From Mesorhizobium loti (GTDB lineage Bacteria > Pseudomonadota > Alphaproteobacteria > Rhizobiales > Rhizobiaceae), in the NCBI GenBank assembly GCA_002356515.1, contig AP017605.1, positions 310,001 through 374,000 on the forward strand: a DNA stretch of 64,000 nt, in the 5' to 3' direction. The notes beneath the pieces were generated by a model. The model was not told where the DNA came from and did not search any database. It saw only the letters and a list, made by a program, of their open reading frames with translations. Shown here one piece after another: positions 11,990-20,679 of this stretch. The stretch's first letter is position 1, and every line of letters starts with the position of its first letter. The translations under genes and the position numbers were made by a program.

Positions 11990-12028
11990 GGCTTGCAAAC
12001 CGAAGGGGATCGGCGAAAGACAAGAACA

Positions 12029-12274
12029 ATGGCGGAACGATCGCAAAACCTTCAGGACCTGTTCCTGAATTCAGTTCGCAAGAGCAAGAACCCGCTCACC
12101 ATCTTCCTCATCAACGGCGTGAAGCTGACCGGCGTGGTCACTTCGTTCGACAATTTCTGTGTGCTGCTGCGCCGCGACGGTCACTCCCAGCTCGTCTACA
12201 AGCACGCCATTTCCACGATCATGCCGAGCCAGCCGGTTCAGATGTTCGATGGCGAGGAAAGCCAGGGCGCCTGA
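12029..12274 (+). CDS. hfq: RNA chaperone Hfq
   Basis: An 81-residue Sm-like hexameric RNA chaperone that pairs small RNAs with mRNAs. Sm1 ([20 protein letters not shown]) and Sm2 ([10 protein letters not shown]) are intact, with the alphaproteobacterial [19 protein letters not shown] core. The start giving MAERSQNLQ is the family's conserved N-terminus. hflX begins on the base after the hfq stop, as in the widespread hfq-hflX operon. Confidence 0.98.
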   Translation: MAERSQNLQDLFLNSVRKSKNPLTIFLINGVKLTGVVTSFDNFCVLLRRDGHSQLVYKHAISTIMPSQPVQMFDGEESQGA

Positions 12275-13666
12275 TTGGCACGTGAGAAGGACGCGGACGG
12301 TACGGTTCGCGGAAAACCAGCGCATCATCCCGGGACGGAAGCCAAGGGGCCGACCCGGGTTGTCGTCATTGTGCCCGTGCTTACCCGCCAGCCGCGCGGC
12401 GACGACGAGACGAACCGTCCACGGCTGACGCGTTCGGCCGATGCTCGCCATGACGAGGCGGTCGGCCTCGCCCGCGCCATCAATCTCGACCCCGTCCATA
12501 CGGCCGTCGTGACCGTCAACGATCCGCGTCCGGCAACCTTGCTCGGCAGCGGCAAGGTCGAAGAGTTCGCCGAGATCGTCAAGGCGAAGGACGCGGAACT
12601 GGTCATCGTCGACCATCCGCTGACCCCGGTGCAGCAGCGCAATCTCGAGAAGGAACTGCATGCCAAGGTTCTCGACCGCACCGGCTTGATCCTCGAGATC
12701 TTCGGCGAGCGCGCCCGCACCAAGGAAGGCACGCTGCAGGTCGAACTTGCGCATCTCAACTACCAGAAGGGCCGCCTGGTCCGCAGCTGGACCCACCTCG
12801 AGCGCCAGCGCGGCGGCGCCGGCTTCCTAGGCGGCCCCGGCGAAACCCAGATCGAATCCGACCGGCGGCAGTTGCAGGAAAAGATCATCAAGCTGAAGCA
12901 CGAGCTGGAAACAGTGCGTCGCACCCGCGACCTGCACCGCGCCAAGCGCAAGAAGGTGCCGTTCCCGGTGGTGGCGATCGTCGGCTACACCAATGCCGGC
13001 AAGTCGACGCTGTTCAACCGGCTGACCGGAGCGGACGTGCTGGCGCAGGACATGCTGTTCGCCACGCTCGACCCGACGCTGCGCCGCGTGCGCCTGCCGC
13101 ATGGCACGCCGATCATCCTGTCGGACACGGTCGGTTTCATCTCCGACCTGCCGACGCATCTGATCGCGGCCTTTCGCGCGACGCTGGAAGAGGTGGTCGA
13201 GGCAGATCTCGTCATCCATCTGCGCGACATTTCCGATCCCGACACGGCCGCACAGGCCGAGGACGTCGAGCGCATCCTGGCCGACCTCGGTGTCGACGCC
13301 AGTGACACCAAGCGCGTGATCGAAGTCTGGAACAAGATCGACCTGCTGGACGAAGGCAACAGGAGCCGGCTGCTCGCCGATGCCGCCGACGGCAGCAAAG
13401 GTCCGCCAATCGCCATTTCGGCGGTGACCGGCGAGGGCATCGATGCGCTGAAGGCGGTCATCGAGACACGTATGGCGGGCGAACTCGAAGACCTGACGGT
13501 GACGATCGGGCCGGCACAATTTGGCCTCGTCGACTGGCTGTACCGCAATGGCGATATCGTTTCGCGCACCGACAATGAAGATGGCAGCGCCACCATCTCG
13601 CTCAAGGCCACGCAAAGCGCCCGCGAAGAGATCGAAAGCCGATTGCATCGTAAAAACAACGGCTAG
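12275..13666 (+). CDS. hflX: Ribosome-associated GTPase HflX
   Basis: HflX splits stalled ribosomes and belongs to the TRAFAC class of GTPases. The roughly 463-residue product has the N-terminal HflX domain ([19 protein letters not shown]), the GGPGETQIE glycine-rich motif and a G domain with G1 [12 protein letters not shown]3 DTVGF and G4 NKIDL. The apparent start is a TTG directly after the hfq stop, consistent with translational coupling. A later start within the poorly conserved first 30 residues is possible. A hairpin follows at 13682-13704. Confidence 0.94.
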   Translation: MAREKDADGTVRGKPAHHPGTEAKGPTRVVVIVPVLTRQPRGDDETNRPRLTRSADARHDEAVGLARAINLDPVHTAVVTVNDPRPATLLGSGKVEEFAEIVKAKDAELVIVDHPLTPVQQRNLEKELHAKVLDRTGLILEIFGERARTKEGTLQVELAHLNYQKGRLVRSWTHLERQRGGAGFLGGPGETQIESDRRQLQEKIIKLKHELETVRRTRDLHRAKRKKVPFPVVAIVGYTNAGKSTLFNRLTGADVLAQDMLFATLDPTLRRVRLPHGTPIILSDTVGFISDLPTHLIAAFRATLEEVVEADLVIHLRDISDPDTAAQAEDVERILADLGVDASDTKRVIEVWNKIDLLDEGNRSRLLADAADGSKGPPIAISAVTGEGIDALKAVIETRMAGELEDLTVTIGPAQFGLVDWLYRNGDIVSRTDNEDGSATISLKATQSAREEIESRLHRKNNG

Positions 13667-13671
13667 GCCGG

Positions 13672-13722
13672 AACAATTGCTGGAAAAGTGTATAACGCTT
13701 TTCCGTCCCGAATTGCCGGTCA
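13672..13722. repeat. REP-like palindrome between convergent hflX and mazG
   Basis: The inner hairpin GGAAAAGTG / CGCTTTTCC (13682-13690 and 13696-13704, loop TATAA) sits inside an outer imperfect pair, CCGG...AATT / AATT...CCGG. This nested layout is characteristic of abundant palindromic repeats in rhizobial genomes. It falls exactly between two converging genes, so it may also serve as a bidirectional terminator, though no U-tract is present. Confidence 0.6.
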
Positions 13723-13728
13723 ATAGGC

Positions 13729-14553
13729 CTACTTCGCGGTTTTTGCTTCCTGCCAGAGCGCTTCCATCTCGTCCAAGGTGGCCTGTTCCAGCGTGTTGCC
13801 GGATTTTTCCAGGGCTCGCTCGACATAGTGGAAGCGCGACCGGAACTTTTCATTGGTGCCGCTCAGCGCGGCTTCCGAATCGAGCTTGAGATGACGGCCG
13901 AGATTGACGACGGCGAACAGCATGTCGCCGAACTCGTCCTTAATCGACGCCGTCTCGCCCTTGGCCAGCGCCTCGCGCAACTCGCCGATCTCCTCCTCGA
14001 TTTTGTCGAGGATAGGGGCAGCTTCGCTCCAGTCGAAGCCGACGCGGGCAGCCTTCTCCTGCAGTTTGAGCGCCCGCGTCAAAGCGGGCAGGGCGACCGG
14101 AACGCTGTCCAGAAATCCCTTGCCATTGTCTTCGGGGTCGAGGCCGCGCGCGAGACGGGCTTGCCGCTTCTCCGTCTTCTCCTGCGCCTTGATCTTTTCC
14201 CACATGCCCTTGGCCATGCCGGCACTGCGGGCCTCCTCATCGCCGAAGACATGCGGGTGGCGGCGGATCATTTTCGTCGTGATCGCCTGGACCACATCCG
14301 GAAAGGCAAATTCACCGGCTTCTTCGGCCATTTGCGCGTGATAGACGACCTGCAGCAGGAGATCGCCGAGCTCGTCGCGCAGATCGTCGAGGTCGCCGCG
14401 CGCGATGGCGTCCGCCACCTCATAGGCCTCCTCGATCGTGTAGGGCGCAATGGTCGAGAAATCCTGCTCGATGTCCCAGGGACAGCCGGTCTTCGGCGCG
14501 CGCAACGCCGCCATGATCTCGATCAGCCGCGAAATGTCTTTAGATGGCGTCAT
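13729..14553 (-). CDS. mazG: Nucleoside triphosphate pyrophosphohydrolase MazG
   Basis: An all-alpha NTP pyrophosphatase that cleaves NTPs, including damaged ones, to monophosphates. The 274-residue product contains two MazG repeats. The first has the metal-binding EEAYEVADAI and DELGDLLLQVVYHAQ helices. The second is around residues 180-215 (EEIGELREALA, DEFGDMLFAVVNLGRHL). The KSRFHYVER-like ending RSRFHYVERALE is typical. Orientation is opposite to hflX. Confidence 0.95.
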   Translation of the reverse strand: MTPSKDISRLIEIMAALRAPKTGCPWDIEQDFSTIAPYTIEEAYEVADAIARGDLDDLRDELGDLLLQVVYHAQMAEEAGEFAFPDVVQAITTKMIRRHPHVFGDEEARSAGMAKGMWEKIKAQEKTEKRQARLARGLDPEDNGKGFLDSVPVALPALTRALKLQEKAARVGFDWSEAAPILDKIEEEIGELREALAKGETASIKDEFGDMLFAVVNLGRHLKLDSEAALSGTNEKFRSRFHYVERALEKSGNTLEQATLDEMEALWQEAKTAK

Positions 14554-14633
14554 GCGGCGGATGCTATCGCGCCGCCCGGCGCGCGGCCAATGCTGTCAGC
14601 CGGCGAGGGCGCCTTGTCCACAGGTGAGCCGTA

Positions 14634-15818
14634 TCAGTCGAGTACGGAGACGATCGCCTTGGCGAGGTCATCCATCCCATCCTCGGGCAGTCCGGCGACA
14701 TTGATGCGGCTGTCGCCGACCATGTAGACGCCATGCTCGGCACGCAGTCGCTCGACCTGCGCTTCAGTCAGGCCAAGCCGCGAGAACATGCCGCGATGGC
14801 TGGCGACGAAGTCGAAGCGGTCGGAGTTGGACTGCCGGCGCAGTGCGTCGGCGAACGCCACACGAAGCCTCAGCATGCGCAGGCGCATCTCTTCCAGCTC
14901 GGCTTCCCAGTCGGCACGCAAGGCGGCGTCCTCCAGCACGATGCGCACCGCCGCGGCGCCATGGTCCGGCGGCATCGAATACATGGCGCGCGCCGCCGAC
15001 AGCATTTGGCTCATCGCCACATCGGCTTGGGCGCCGTCCTTGGCCAGGATCATCGCCGCACCGACACGATCGCGGTAGACGGCGAAATTCTTCGAGCAGC
15101 TCGACGCCACAACCATTTCCGGAACCTTCGCCGCCAGCAGGCGCAGGCCGAGGGCGTCGGCCTCGAGGCCGTCGCCAAAGCCCTGATAGGCGATGTCTAC
15201 GAATGGCAGCAGGCCACGCTCGACGACCAGATCGGTGACCGCCTCCCACTGCGCCGCATCGAGGTTGGCGCCGGTCGGGTTGTGGCAGCAGCCATGCAGC
15301 AGCACCACGTCGCCACTCTCTGCCGTCCGCAACGCCGCCAGCATGTCGTCGAAACGAACCGCACCCGAGGCCGCGTTGAAATAGGGGTATTCGCGGATCT
15401 GCAGGCCGGCGGCACGCATCACCGGCATGTGGTTCGGCCAGGTCGGGTCCGACAGCCAGACGGTGGCGTCCGAACGCGTGCGCTTGAGCAGCTCCGCCAC
15501 CAGTCGCAACGCGCCGGAGCCGCCAGGCGCCTGTGCCGCGCGGATGCGCGTCATGTCCGCGCCCGGGCCGAAGGCGAGCTTGGCCATCACCGCGTTGAAG
15601 CCGGTATCGCCGGCGAGCCCAAGATAGGTCTTGGTGTCCTGGCCGTTCAGCAACCGCTTTTCAGCCTCGCGCACGGCACGCATGACCGGCGTCTTGCCGT
15701 CGCGGTCCTTGTAAACGCCGACGCCGAGGTCGACTTTGTTGGGGCGCGGATCGGCGCGATAGAGGCCGATCAGAGCCAGGATCTTGTCGGCGGGGGCAGG
15801 CTGCAGGTCTTCGAACAT
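14634..15818 (-). CDS. Aromatic/aspartate aminotransferase (class I, PLP)
   Basis: A 394-residue fold-type I aminotransferase of the AspC/TyrB group, moving amino groups between aspartate or aromatic amino acids and 2-oxoglutarate. Visible landmarks are GVGVYKDRDGKTPVM, the LHGCCHNPTGANL cofactor segment, VDIAYQGFGDGLE with the pyridine-binding Asp/Tyr, and the Schiff-base lysine in VASSCSKNFAVYRDRVGA. The C-terminus RINVAGL carries the substrate-carboxylate Arg. Aspartate versus tyrosine preference cannot be told from sequence alone. It diverges from the histidine-phosphatase-like gene. Confidence 0.92.
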   Translation of the reverse strand: MFEDLQPAPADKILALIGLYRADPRPNKVDLGVGVYKDRDGKTPVMRAVREAEKRLLNGQDTKTYLGLAGDTGFNAVMAKLAFGPGADMTRIRAAQAPGGSGALRLVAELLKRTRSDATVWLSDPTWPNHMPVMRAAGLQIREYPYFNAASGAVRFDDMLAALRTAESGDVVLLHGCCHNPTGANLDAAQWEAVTDLVVERGLLPFVDIAYQGFGDGLEADALGLRLLAAKVPEMVVASSCSKNFAVYRDRVGAAMILAKDGAQADVAMSQMLSAARAMYSMPPDHGAAAVRIVLEDAALRADWEAELEEMRLRMLRLRVAFADALRRQSNSDRFDFVASHRGMFSRLGLTEAQVERLRAEHGVYMVGDSRINVAGLPEDGMDDLAKAIVSVLD

Positions 15819-15895
15819 CGCAATGGTTCCGTTGGCGCGGCGGAGTGATACGCAAATCGAACGCGCTCCGCCAGCGGTTTTGGTTGCCTCAACGC

Positions 15896-15925
15896 GAAAG
15901 GCGGCGCCTACGCGAGCCGCCTTTC
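15896..15925. terminator. Strong hairpin between two divergent genes
   Basis: A 10-bp perfect stem GAAAGGCGGC / GCCGCCTTTC (15896-15905, 15916-15925) with a 10-base loop. It has no following U-tract. Because the flanking genes diverge, it would lie in a 5' leader rather than after a gene, so a regulatory role or protection against read-through is as likely as termination. Confidence 0.45.
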
Positions 15926-15999
15926 GATCGAAACGATAGCCGCTATTCTAATCCCAGCGTATGCGTCACTAGGAAAGCAGTTCAAGGAATGACAGCTTC

Positions 16000-16593
16000 A
16001 TGCTCGTACGGCTGACAATGATTTGTAACGGCGCCACGGCCGCGACCCGGAAGGGGGCGTTCCCGTCGGACGAGCCGTTGGAGCCGCGATCACTCACGCT
16101 GGCGAAGGCGATGCGCGGGACTTTGCGCCGTGCCGACCGCGTGTGGACGGCGCCTTCGCTTCGCGCCCGGCAGACCGCCGAGACGCTGGCGCTGGACGCA
16201 TCGGTCGAACCGCTCCTGGCGGACCAGAATCATGAAGGCTGGGCCGGCAAGAGTTTCGAGGACGTGCAGGCACAACAGCCCGGCGACATCGCCGCATCGC
16301 TAGCCGACCCCCATGCAGCGCCGCATGGCGGCGAGTCGCTGGCCGACGTTGCCCGCCGGGCCTCCGCATTGATGGATCGGTTGATGGCCGAGCGTGGCCA
16401 TACGATCGCGATAACCCATGCCAGCGTCATTCGCACCGCGATCCTGCATGTTCTGGGTGCCCCGCTTGCCGCTAGTGGGAAGATCGACATCGAGCCGCTG
16501 AGCATCACCGATTTTCGCAGCGACGGCCGCAGATGGGTTTTGCGCGCCTGCGGCGTAGTTACGCCCAAATCGGCAAAACCGCTTCGCCCCTGA
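16000..16593 (+). CDS. Histidine-phosphatase-superfamily protein with altered RHG motif
   Basis: A 197-residue protein with the overall plan of the CobC/phosphoglycerate-mutase superfamily: TAPSLRARQTAETL around residue 50, then GESLADVARRASALMDRL and ITHASVIRTAILHVLG, which holds the second catalytic His. The N-terminal catalytic triplet, normally Arg-His-Gly, reads Cys9-Asn10-Gly11, so the nucleophilic His is absent. It is therefore probably not a classical phosphatase; a binding or structural role is inferred. Related rhizobial proteins are often annotated simply as histidine phosphatase family. Confidence 0.75.
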   Translation: MLVRLTMICNGATAATRKGAFPSDEPLEPRSLTLAKAMRGTLRRADRVWTAPSLRARQTAETLALDASVEPLLADQNHEGWAGKSFEDVQAQQPGDIAASLADPHAAPHGGESLADVARRASALMDRLMAERGHTIAITHASVIRTAILHVLGAPLAASGKIDIEPLSITDFRSDGRRWVLRACGVVTPKSAKPLRP

Positions 16594-16682
16594 GGGCCAC
16601 GCTGGGCGAGGGGGATGCAAACGCACCCTCCGGCGAATCCGGCGCAAAAGAAAATGGCACTGGTCGGGATTAAGATCCCCAC

Positions 16683-17234
16683 ATGCTCCGTAAACAGGGC
16701 ATGAAACGGTCGATGCCACGCTTTGACATCATAGGACAGCTCGGATCGCTGAGGCGCTACGCGCAGTCGCTGACGCGCGACAGCGCGGATGCCGAGGACC
16801 TAGTGCATGACGCGCTGGTGCGCGCCTATGAGCGGCGCGGCACCTTCCGCTCCGGCGGACACCTGCGGGCCTGGCTGCTGTCGATCGTCCACAACGCGTT
16901 TGTAGACCGTGTGCGCTCGCGTCGTTCGGAAGCGTCGCGCATCGAACAGGCCGGATACCTAGCCGATGCCGCCACGCCGGCGCCGCAGGAGCATTCGGTG
17001 CGCCTGGCGCAGGTGCGGGAGGCCTTTTTCAATTTGCCGGAAGAGCAGCGTTCGGCGCTGCACCTGGTTGCGATCGAAGGGCTTTCCTACAGCCAAGCGG
17101 CCAATGCCACCGGCGTGCCGCTGGGCACGCTGATGTCGCGCATCGGCAGGGCGCGCGCCGCCTTGCGCCAGATGGAAGAAGCCGCCCCGGCGCGTGGGAA
17201 AAACCATCTCAGGATCGTGGGAGGTGAGGAATGA
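16683..17234 (+). CDS. ECF-family RNA polymerase sigma factor
   Basis: A 183-residue (or about 173-177 if a later ATG is used) extracytoplasmic-function sigma factor. Region 2 is DSADAEDLVHDALVRAYERRGTF with the RAWLLSIVHNAFVDRVRSRR promoter-melting part. Region 4 is LPEEQRSALHLVAIEGLSYSQAANATGVPLGTLMSRIGRARAAL (the GTLMSRIGRAR recognition helix is clear). The gene overlaps the next one by ATGA, and that gene looks like its anti-sigma factor. Regulon unknown. Confidence 0.9.
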   Translation: MLRKQGMKRSMPRFDIIGQLGSLRRYAQSLTRDSADAEDLVHDALVRAYERRGTFRSGGHLRAWLLSIVHNAFVDRVRSRRSEASRIEQAGYLADAATPAPQEHSVRLAQVREAFFNLPEEQRSALHLVAIEGLSYSQAANATGVPLGTLMSRIGRARAALRQMEEAAPARGKNHLRIVGGEE

Positions 17235-18004
17235 CCGCTCTTGTCGACCCGGTGACCGACGCCGATCTCGACGCCTATGTCGACGAGCAGCTCGATGTCA
17301 CCCGCCGCATCGAGGTCGAAGCTTTCCTGTCGACACGTCCGGAGGCCGCCGCGCGCATCATGTCGGATCTGCGGACCCGCGACGAACTGCGCGTGGCGCT
17401 TGCCGGTTCCAAGGGCATGGCACGGCCGGCGACGGCTGACGCGGCGCGGCGGCTGGAGAGGGGACTTGTCCGTGGCCGCATCTTCGGCGTCTTGCAACGC
17501 GCGGCGGCGGTTGCCGCTTTCGTTGCCGCCGGCTGGCTGGCGAATGGCATCATCGGCCCGATGTCTGTAACCAAGGTCGTCGCGTCGCCGCAGCCGCCCG
17601 CTTATGTCGACGAGGCGGTGCGGGCACACAGGACGACGCTGGTGCGCGAAACCATGCCCTCGCAGCCGGAAGCGCCCAATTACAACGCCGGCGAAATCCG
17701 CGCCGCGACCGCGATCGTCATGCCGTCGCTGCCGAAGGACTGGAAAGTGCGCGACGTGCAGATCTATCCGTCGCGCTTCGGCCCGAGCGTCGAGATGGCG
17801 GTCGACACCAAGGATATGGGCCTGGTGTCGCTGTTTGCGATCCGGCCGGGAACCTTCGATGTGGTCAAGCCGACCGTCGCGCCCTCGGGGGACATTTCCT
17901 CGGCCTACTTCCAGATCGGCGAGGTCGCCTATGCGGTGGTCGCCAAGAGCGGGGTTCATGACCTCGACCGCGCCGCCGAGACGCTTGCCAGAACGCTTTA
18001 CTGA
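17231..18004 (+). CDS. Putative membrane anti-sigma factor
   Basis: A 257-residue protein coupled by ATGA to the ECF sigma gene. The N-terminal cytoplasmic part (DADLDAYVDEQLDVTRRIEVEAFLSTRPEAA) has the layout of RsiW/ChrR-type anti-sigma domains, but the zinc HxxxCxxC motif is not present. One membrane segment follows (about 93-112, AAAVAAFVAAGWLANGII), then an extracytoplasmic domain of about 140 residues. Function is inferred from the gene pair and topology. Confidence 0.75.
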   Translation: MTALVDPVTDADLDAYVDEQLDVTRRIEVEAFLSTRPEAAARIMSDLRTRDELRVALAGSKGMARPATADAARRLERGLVRGRIFGVLQRAAAVAAFVAAGWLANGIIGPMSVTKVVASPQPPAYVDEAVRAHRTTLVRETMPSQPEAPNYNAGEIRAATAIVMPSLPKDWKVRDVQIYPSRFGPSVEMAVDTKDMGLVSLFAIRPGTFDVVKPTVAPSGDISSAYFQIGEVAYAVVAKSGVHDLDRAAETLARTLY

Positions 18005-18027
18005 CCGATCCACAAAGGAGACTGCAA

Positions 18028-18744
18028 ATGAACACGCCCAATCTGGGATATCGCGTTGGCACCGGCGCCCAGGCCGGAGCCGTCTTTGACGAGGGCCTAC
18101 GCCAGCACATGCTGCGCGTCTATAATTATATGGGCCTTGGCCTCGTGGTCACCGGCCTGGTCGCCTTCCTGGTGTCGTCGACGCCGGCGCTCTATGTCCC
18201 GATCTTCTCCAGCCCGCTGAAATATGTGGTGATGCTGGCGCCGCTCGCCTTCGTCCTGCTGTTTTCGTTCAAGATGCAGACCATGTCGGCGGCCAGCGCC
18301 CAGGCGATGTTCTGGGCCTTCTGCGCGGTGATGGGCCTGTCGCTCGCCTCCGTATTCCTGGTCTTCACCGGCACCAGCATCGCGCGCACCTTCTTCATCG
18401 CCGCCACCATGTTCGGCGCCACCAGCCTCTATGGTTACACGACCAGGCGCGACCTGACGCAGTTCTCGTCGTTCCTGATCATGGGCCTGATCGGTGTGGT
18501 GATCGCCAGCATCGTCAACATCTTCCTCGGCTCGACCGCGTTGCAGTTCGCCATCTCTGTGATCGGCATCGCCGTCTTCATCGGCCTGACCGCCTGGGAC
18601 ACACAGACGATCAAGGAACAATATGCCGAGAATTTCGACGCGGAATCGCGCCAGAAGCTGGCCGTCTTCGGCGCCTTCTCGCTCTATCTGAACTTCATCA
18701 ACATCTTCCAGCTGCTGCTGAACTTCACTGGCGAGCGGGAGTAA
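18028..18744 (+). CDS. Bax inhibitor-1/YccA-family membrane protein
   Basis: A 238-residue multipass inner-membrane protein with seven hydrophobic segments and the UPF0005 signature near the C-terminus (FIGLTAWDTQTIKEQY). E. coli YccA inhibits the FtsH protease; other members conduct calcium ions. A good ribosome-binding site (GGAG, 7 bases) precedes the ATG. It follows the sigma/anti-sigma pair after 23 bases and might belong to its transcript. Confidence 0.9.
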   Translation: MNTPNLGYRVGTGAQAGAVFDEGLRQHMLRVYNYMGLGLVVTGLVAFLVSSTPALYVPIFSSPLKYVVMLAPLAFVLLFSFKMQTMSAASAQAMFWAFCAVMGLSLASVFLVFTGTSIARTFFIAATMFGATSLYGYTTRRDLTQFSSFLIMGLIGVVIASIVNIFLGSTALQFAISVIGIAVFIGLTAWDTQTIKEQYAENFDAESRQKLAVFGAFSLYLNFINIFQLLLNFTGERE

Positions 18745-18761
18745 CGACTGTCCGCTGTGGG

Positions 18762-18822
18762 CAAGGGCGGGATTCTCGCCCTTGATGCGGAGAGGTGGCC
18801 GGAGGAGAAATCCTCCGGCCAC
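18762..18822 (+). terminator. Tandem hairpin terminator after the BI-1 gene
   Basis: Two adjacent stem-loops: CAAGGGCG / CGCCCTTG (18762-18784), then a perfect 12-bp stem closed by a GAAA tetraloop (18795-18822, GTGGCCGGAGGA / TCCTCCGGCCAC). No U-run follows, but the position right after the BI-1 stop fits transcription termination. Confidence 0.65.
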
Positions 18823-18910
18823 AATTCGTTTCGGCAAGACTGACTACGGCTTGAGTCCTCAAAAGCCTTTGCTAGTCTGCCCCGCGACAGCCTTCAAACC
18901 GCGAGGACAC

Positions 18911-19810
18911 ATGGAACAGGACAGTCAGACCCTCCATGGCGACGGCATTTCGGCTGTAATTGTCGGGCAGGGCGCCGAACTGGTTTCTCTTCAGGATGCG
19001 AACGGATTTGAGTTCCTGTGGCAGGCCGGGCCAGAGTGGCGGCGCCATTCGCCGGTGCTGTTCCCGATCGTCGGCCGGCTGAAGGGCGACCAACTGCGCC
19101 ATCGCGGCCGGACCTATCCGATGACGCAGCACGGCTTCGCCCGCGACAAGCCGTTCACCTGGGCGGAGAGGGGGCCTCGGTCCTGCACGCTGGTCCTCAC
19201 CGACGACGCCGACACACGCGCGCACTACCCCTTCGCCTTCCGCCTTGCCGTCACCTATACGCTGGACCGCCAGCAGCTTGGTGTGATCTTGGAGGTCGCC
19301 AACACCGGCGACGAGCCATTGCCGGCCTCGATTGGGGCACATCCTGCGTTCAACTGGCCGTTGCTGCCGGAATTGCCCAAGGAAGCCTATCGGCTGACCT
19401 TTGCCGAGGCCGAGCCGGCCCCGATCCGTCGCCTCAAGGACGGCCTGCTGTTGCCTGCGAGGCAGCCGACGTCGATCGAAGGCAAGACGCTTGCGCTGTC
19501 GGAACGGCTGTTCGATGAAGATGCCGTCATCCTGGATCGGCCCGCCAGCACCAGCGTGCGCTACGCCGCCGACCGTGGCCCGGCGATCGAAATGTCATGG
19601 CAGGGAACAAAGGAACTCGGCATCTGGTCCAAGCCCGGCGGCGCGCCGTTCCTGTGCATCGAACCCTGGCACGGTATTGCAAGCCCGGCCGATTTCGACG
19701 GCGAATTCAGCGACAAGCCCGGCGTGATGCTGATCGAACCAGGAGCGAAGCGTTCGCTGAGCTACTGGATCAGCCTGGAGCAGGGGACTCGACAGCCTCC
19801 CAGCAGGTAG
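18911..19810 (+). CDS. Aldose 1-epimerase-family protein
   Basis: A 299-residue beta-sandwich sugar epimerase/mutarotase of the LacX/YeaD group. Typical segments are SPVLFPIVGRLKGDQLRHRGR, the catalytic-His region MTQHGFARD, NTGDEPLPASIGAHPAFNWPL with the second His, and the final CIEPWHGIASP holding the acidic residue. I start at the ATG giving MEQDSQTLHG; upstream codons overlap the preceding hairpin. Substrate unknown. Confidence 0.88.
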   Translation: MEQDSQTLHGDGISAVIVGQGAELVSLQDANGFEFLWQAGPEWRRHSPVLFPIVGRLKGDQLRHRGRTYPMTQHGFARDKPFTWAERGPRSCTLVLTDDADTRAHYPFAFRLAVTYTLDRQQLGVILEVANTGDEPLPASIGAHPAFNWPLLPELPKEAYRLTFAEAEPAPIRRLKDGLLLPARQPTSIEGKTLALSERLFDEDAVILDRPASTSVRYAADRGPAIEMSWQGTKELGIWSKPGGAPFLCIEPWHGIASPADFDGEFSDKPGVMLIEPGAKRSLSYWISLEQGTRQPPSR

Positions 19811-19814
19811 GAAA

Positions 19815-19832
19815 GCCCGGCCGAGGCCGGGC
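19815..19832. terminator. Bidirectional hairpin terminator
   Basis: GCCCGG / CCGGGC with loop CCGAGG, followed by AAAA on the plus strand. It lies between the converging epimerase and outer-membrane protein genes and can end both transcripts. Confidence 0.65.
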
Positions 19833-19864
19833 AAAACCCTGGCAAGCATTGTCTATCCGGTGTG

Positions 19865-20611
19865 TTAGCTGCCGCCGAACTTGTAGCTCAACCTGGCCAT
19901 CACCGCGTCTACCCTGGCCTTGGTCTCGTAGCTCTCGGGGTTGCTCCCAAGCGAGCCGTCATCGAACACATTGGGTCTTGTGCTCGTCTTGGAGCCGAGA
20001 TCGACATGCGTGTAGTCGACACCAAGGCTCAGCCTGTCGGTGAGGGCATAGTCGATGCCAAGGCCCAACGCGTAGCCATTGTGCCATTCATTCTGTTCAT
20101 AGGTGACCAGGGCATCATTGTCGCGCGCCTTGAACCCGACCTTGCCGCCGGCATAGCCGCCCTTCGCATAGATCAGGACGCGGTCGAACGCATAGCCGAT
20201 CTTGCCGACCACCGTCGCATAGTGCTGGATCTTGCCGGTCTCGGTGTCGGAGTCTGGGAAGTATGGGCTGACGATCTCCTTGCGGATCCCCGTGGCAGTC
20301 CAGGTCGCTTCGCCGCCCAGGACGAATTGCTGCCACTGGTATTGGGCACCGACATGCACGCCGCCCGCTATATTCGCATTGCGGAAATCGAAACCCTCTG
20401 TTCCGGCGGGGACCAGGTCGGTGAAAAACCCGCCGTTCGGCTGTGTGACGTCCGTCGCGGTGATGTTGCCGTTGGCCACGCCGATATGCGCGCCGACATA
20501 AAAACCGCTCCAGTCATAGGCAGAGCCGGCGACTGGCGCGGCCATGTCTGCTGCTGACGCCGCGGTCGCGCTGAGCCCGGCCAGCGCAATGATTGCAAGA
20601 AGTCGTTTCAC
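19865..20611 (-). CDS. Omp25/31-like outer-membrane beta-barrel protein
   Basis: A porin-like eight-stranded barrel of the Omp25/Omp31/RopB group common in Rhizobiales. A signal peptide (KRLLAIIALAGLSATAASA, then ADM) leads to DWSGFYVGAHIGVANG, the family hallmark after cleavage. The C-terminus VDAVMARLSYKFGGS has the alternating pattern needed for barrel insertion. I chose the GTG start because GGGAGG stands 6 bases before it; the 17 upstream codons do not look like a signal peptide. About 248 residues. Confidence 0.88.
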   Translation of the reverse strand: MKRLLAIIALAGLSATAASAADMAAPVAGSAYDWSGFYVGAHIGVANGNITATDVTQPNGGFFTDLVPAGTEGFDFRNANIAGGVHVGAQYQWQQFVLGGEATWTATGIRKEIVSPYFPDSDTETGKIQHYATVVGKIGYAFDRVLIYAKGGYAGGKVGFKARDNDALVTYEQNEWHNGYALGLGIDYALTDRLSLGVDYTHVDLGSKTSTRPNVFDDGSLGSNPESYETKARVDAVMARLSYKFGGS

Positions 20612-20679
20612 TGAATGCCTCCCGTCCCGTTGTCCAGTGAAGAGGAAAATACACGAATACAATAAAGAGGGTGTGATTA

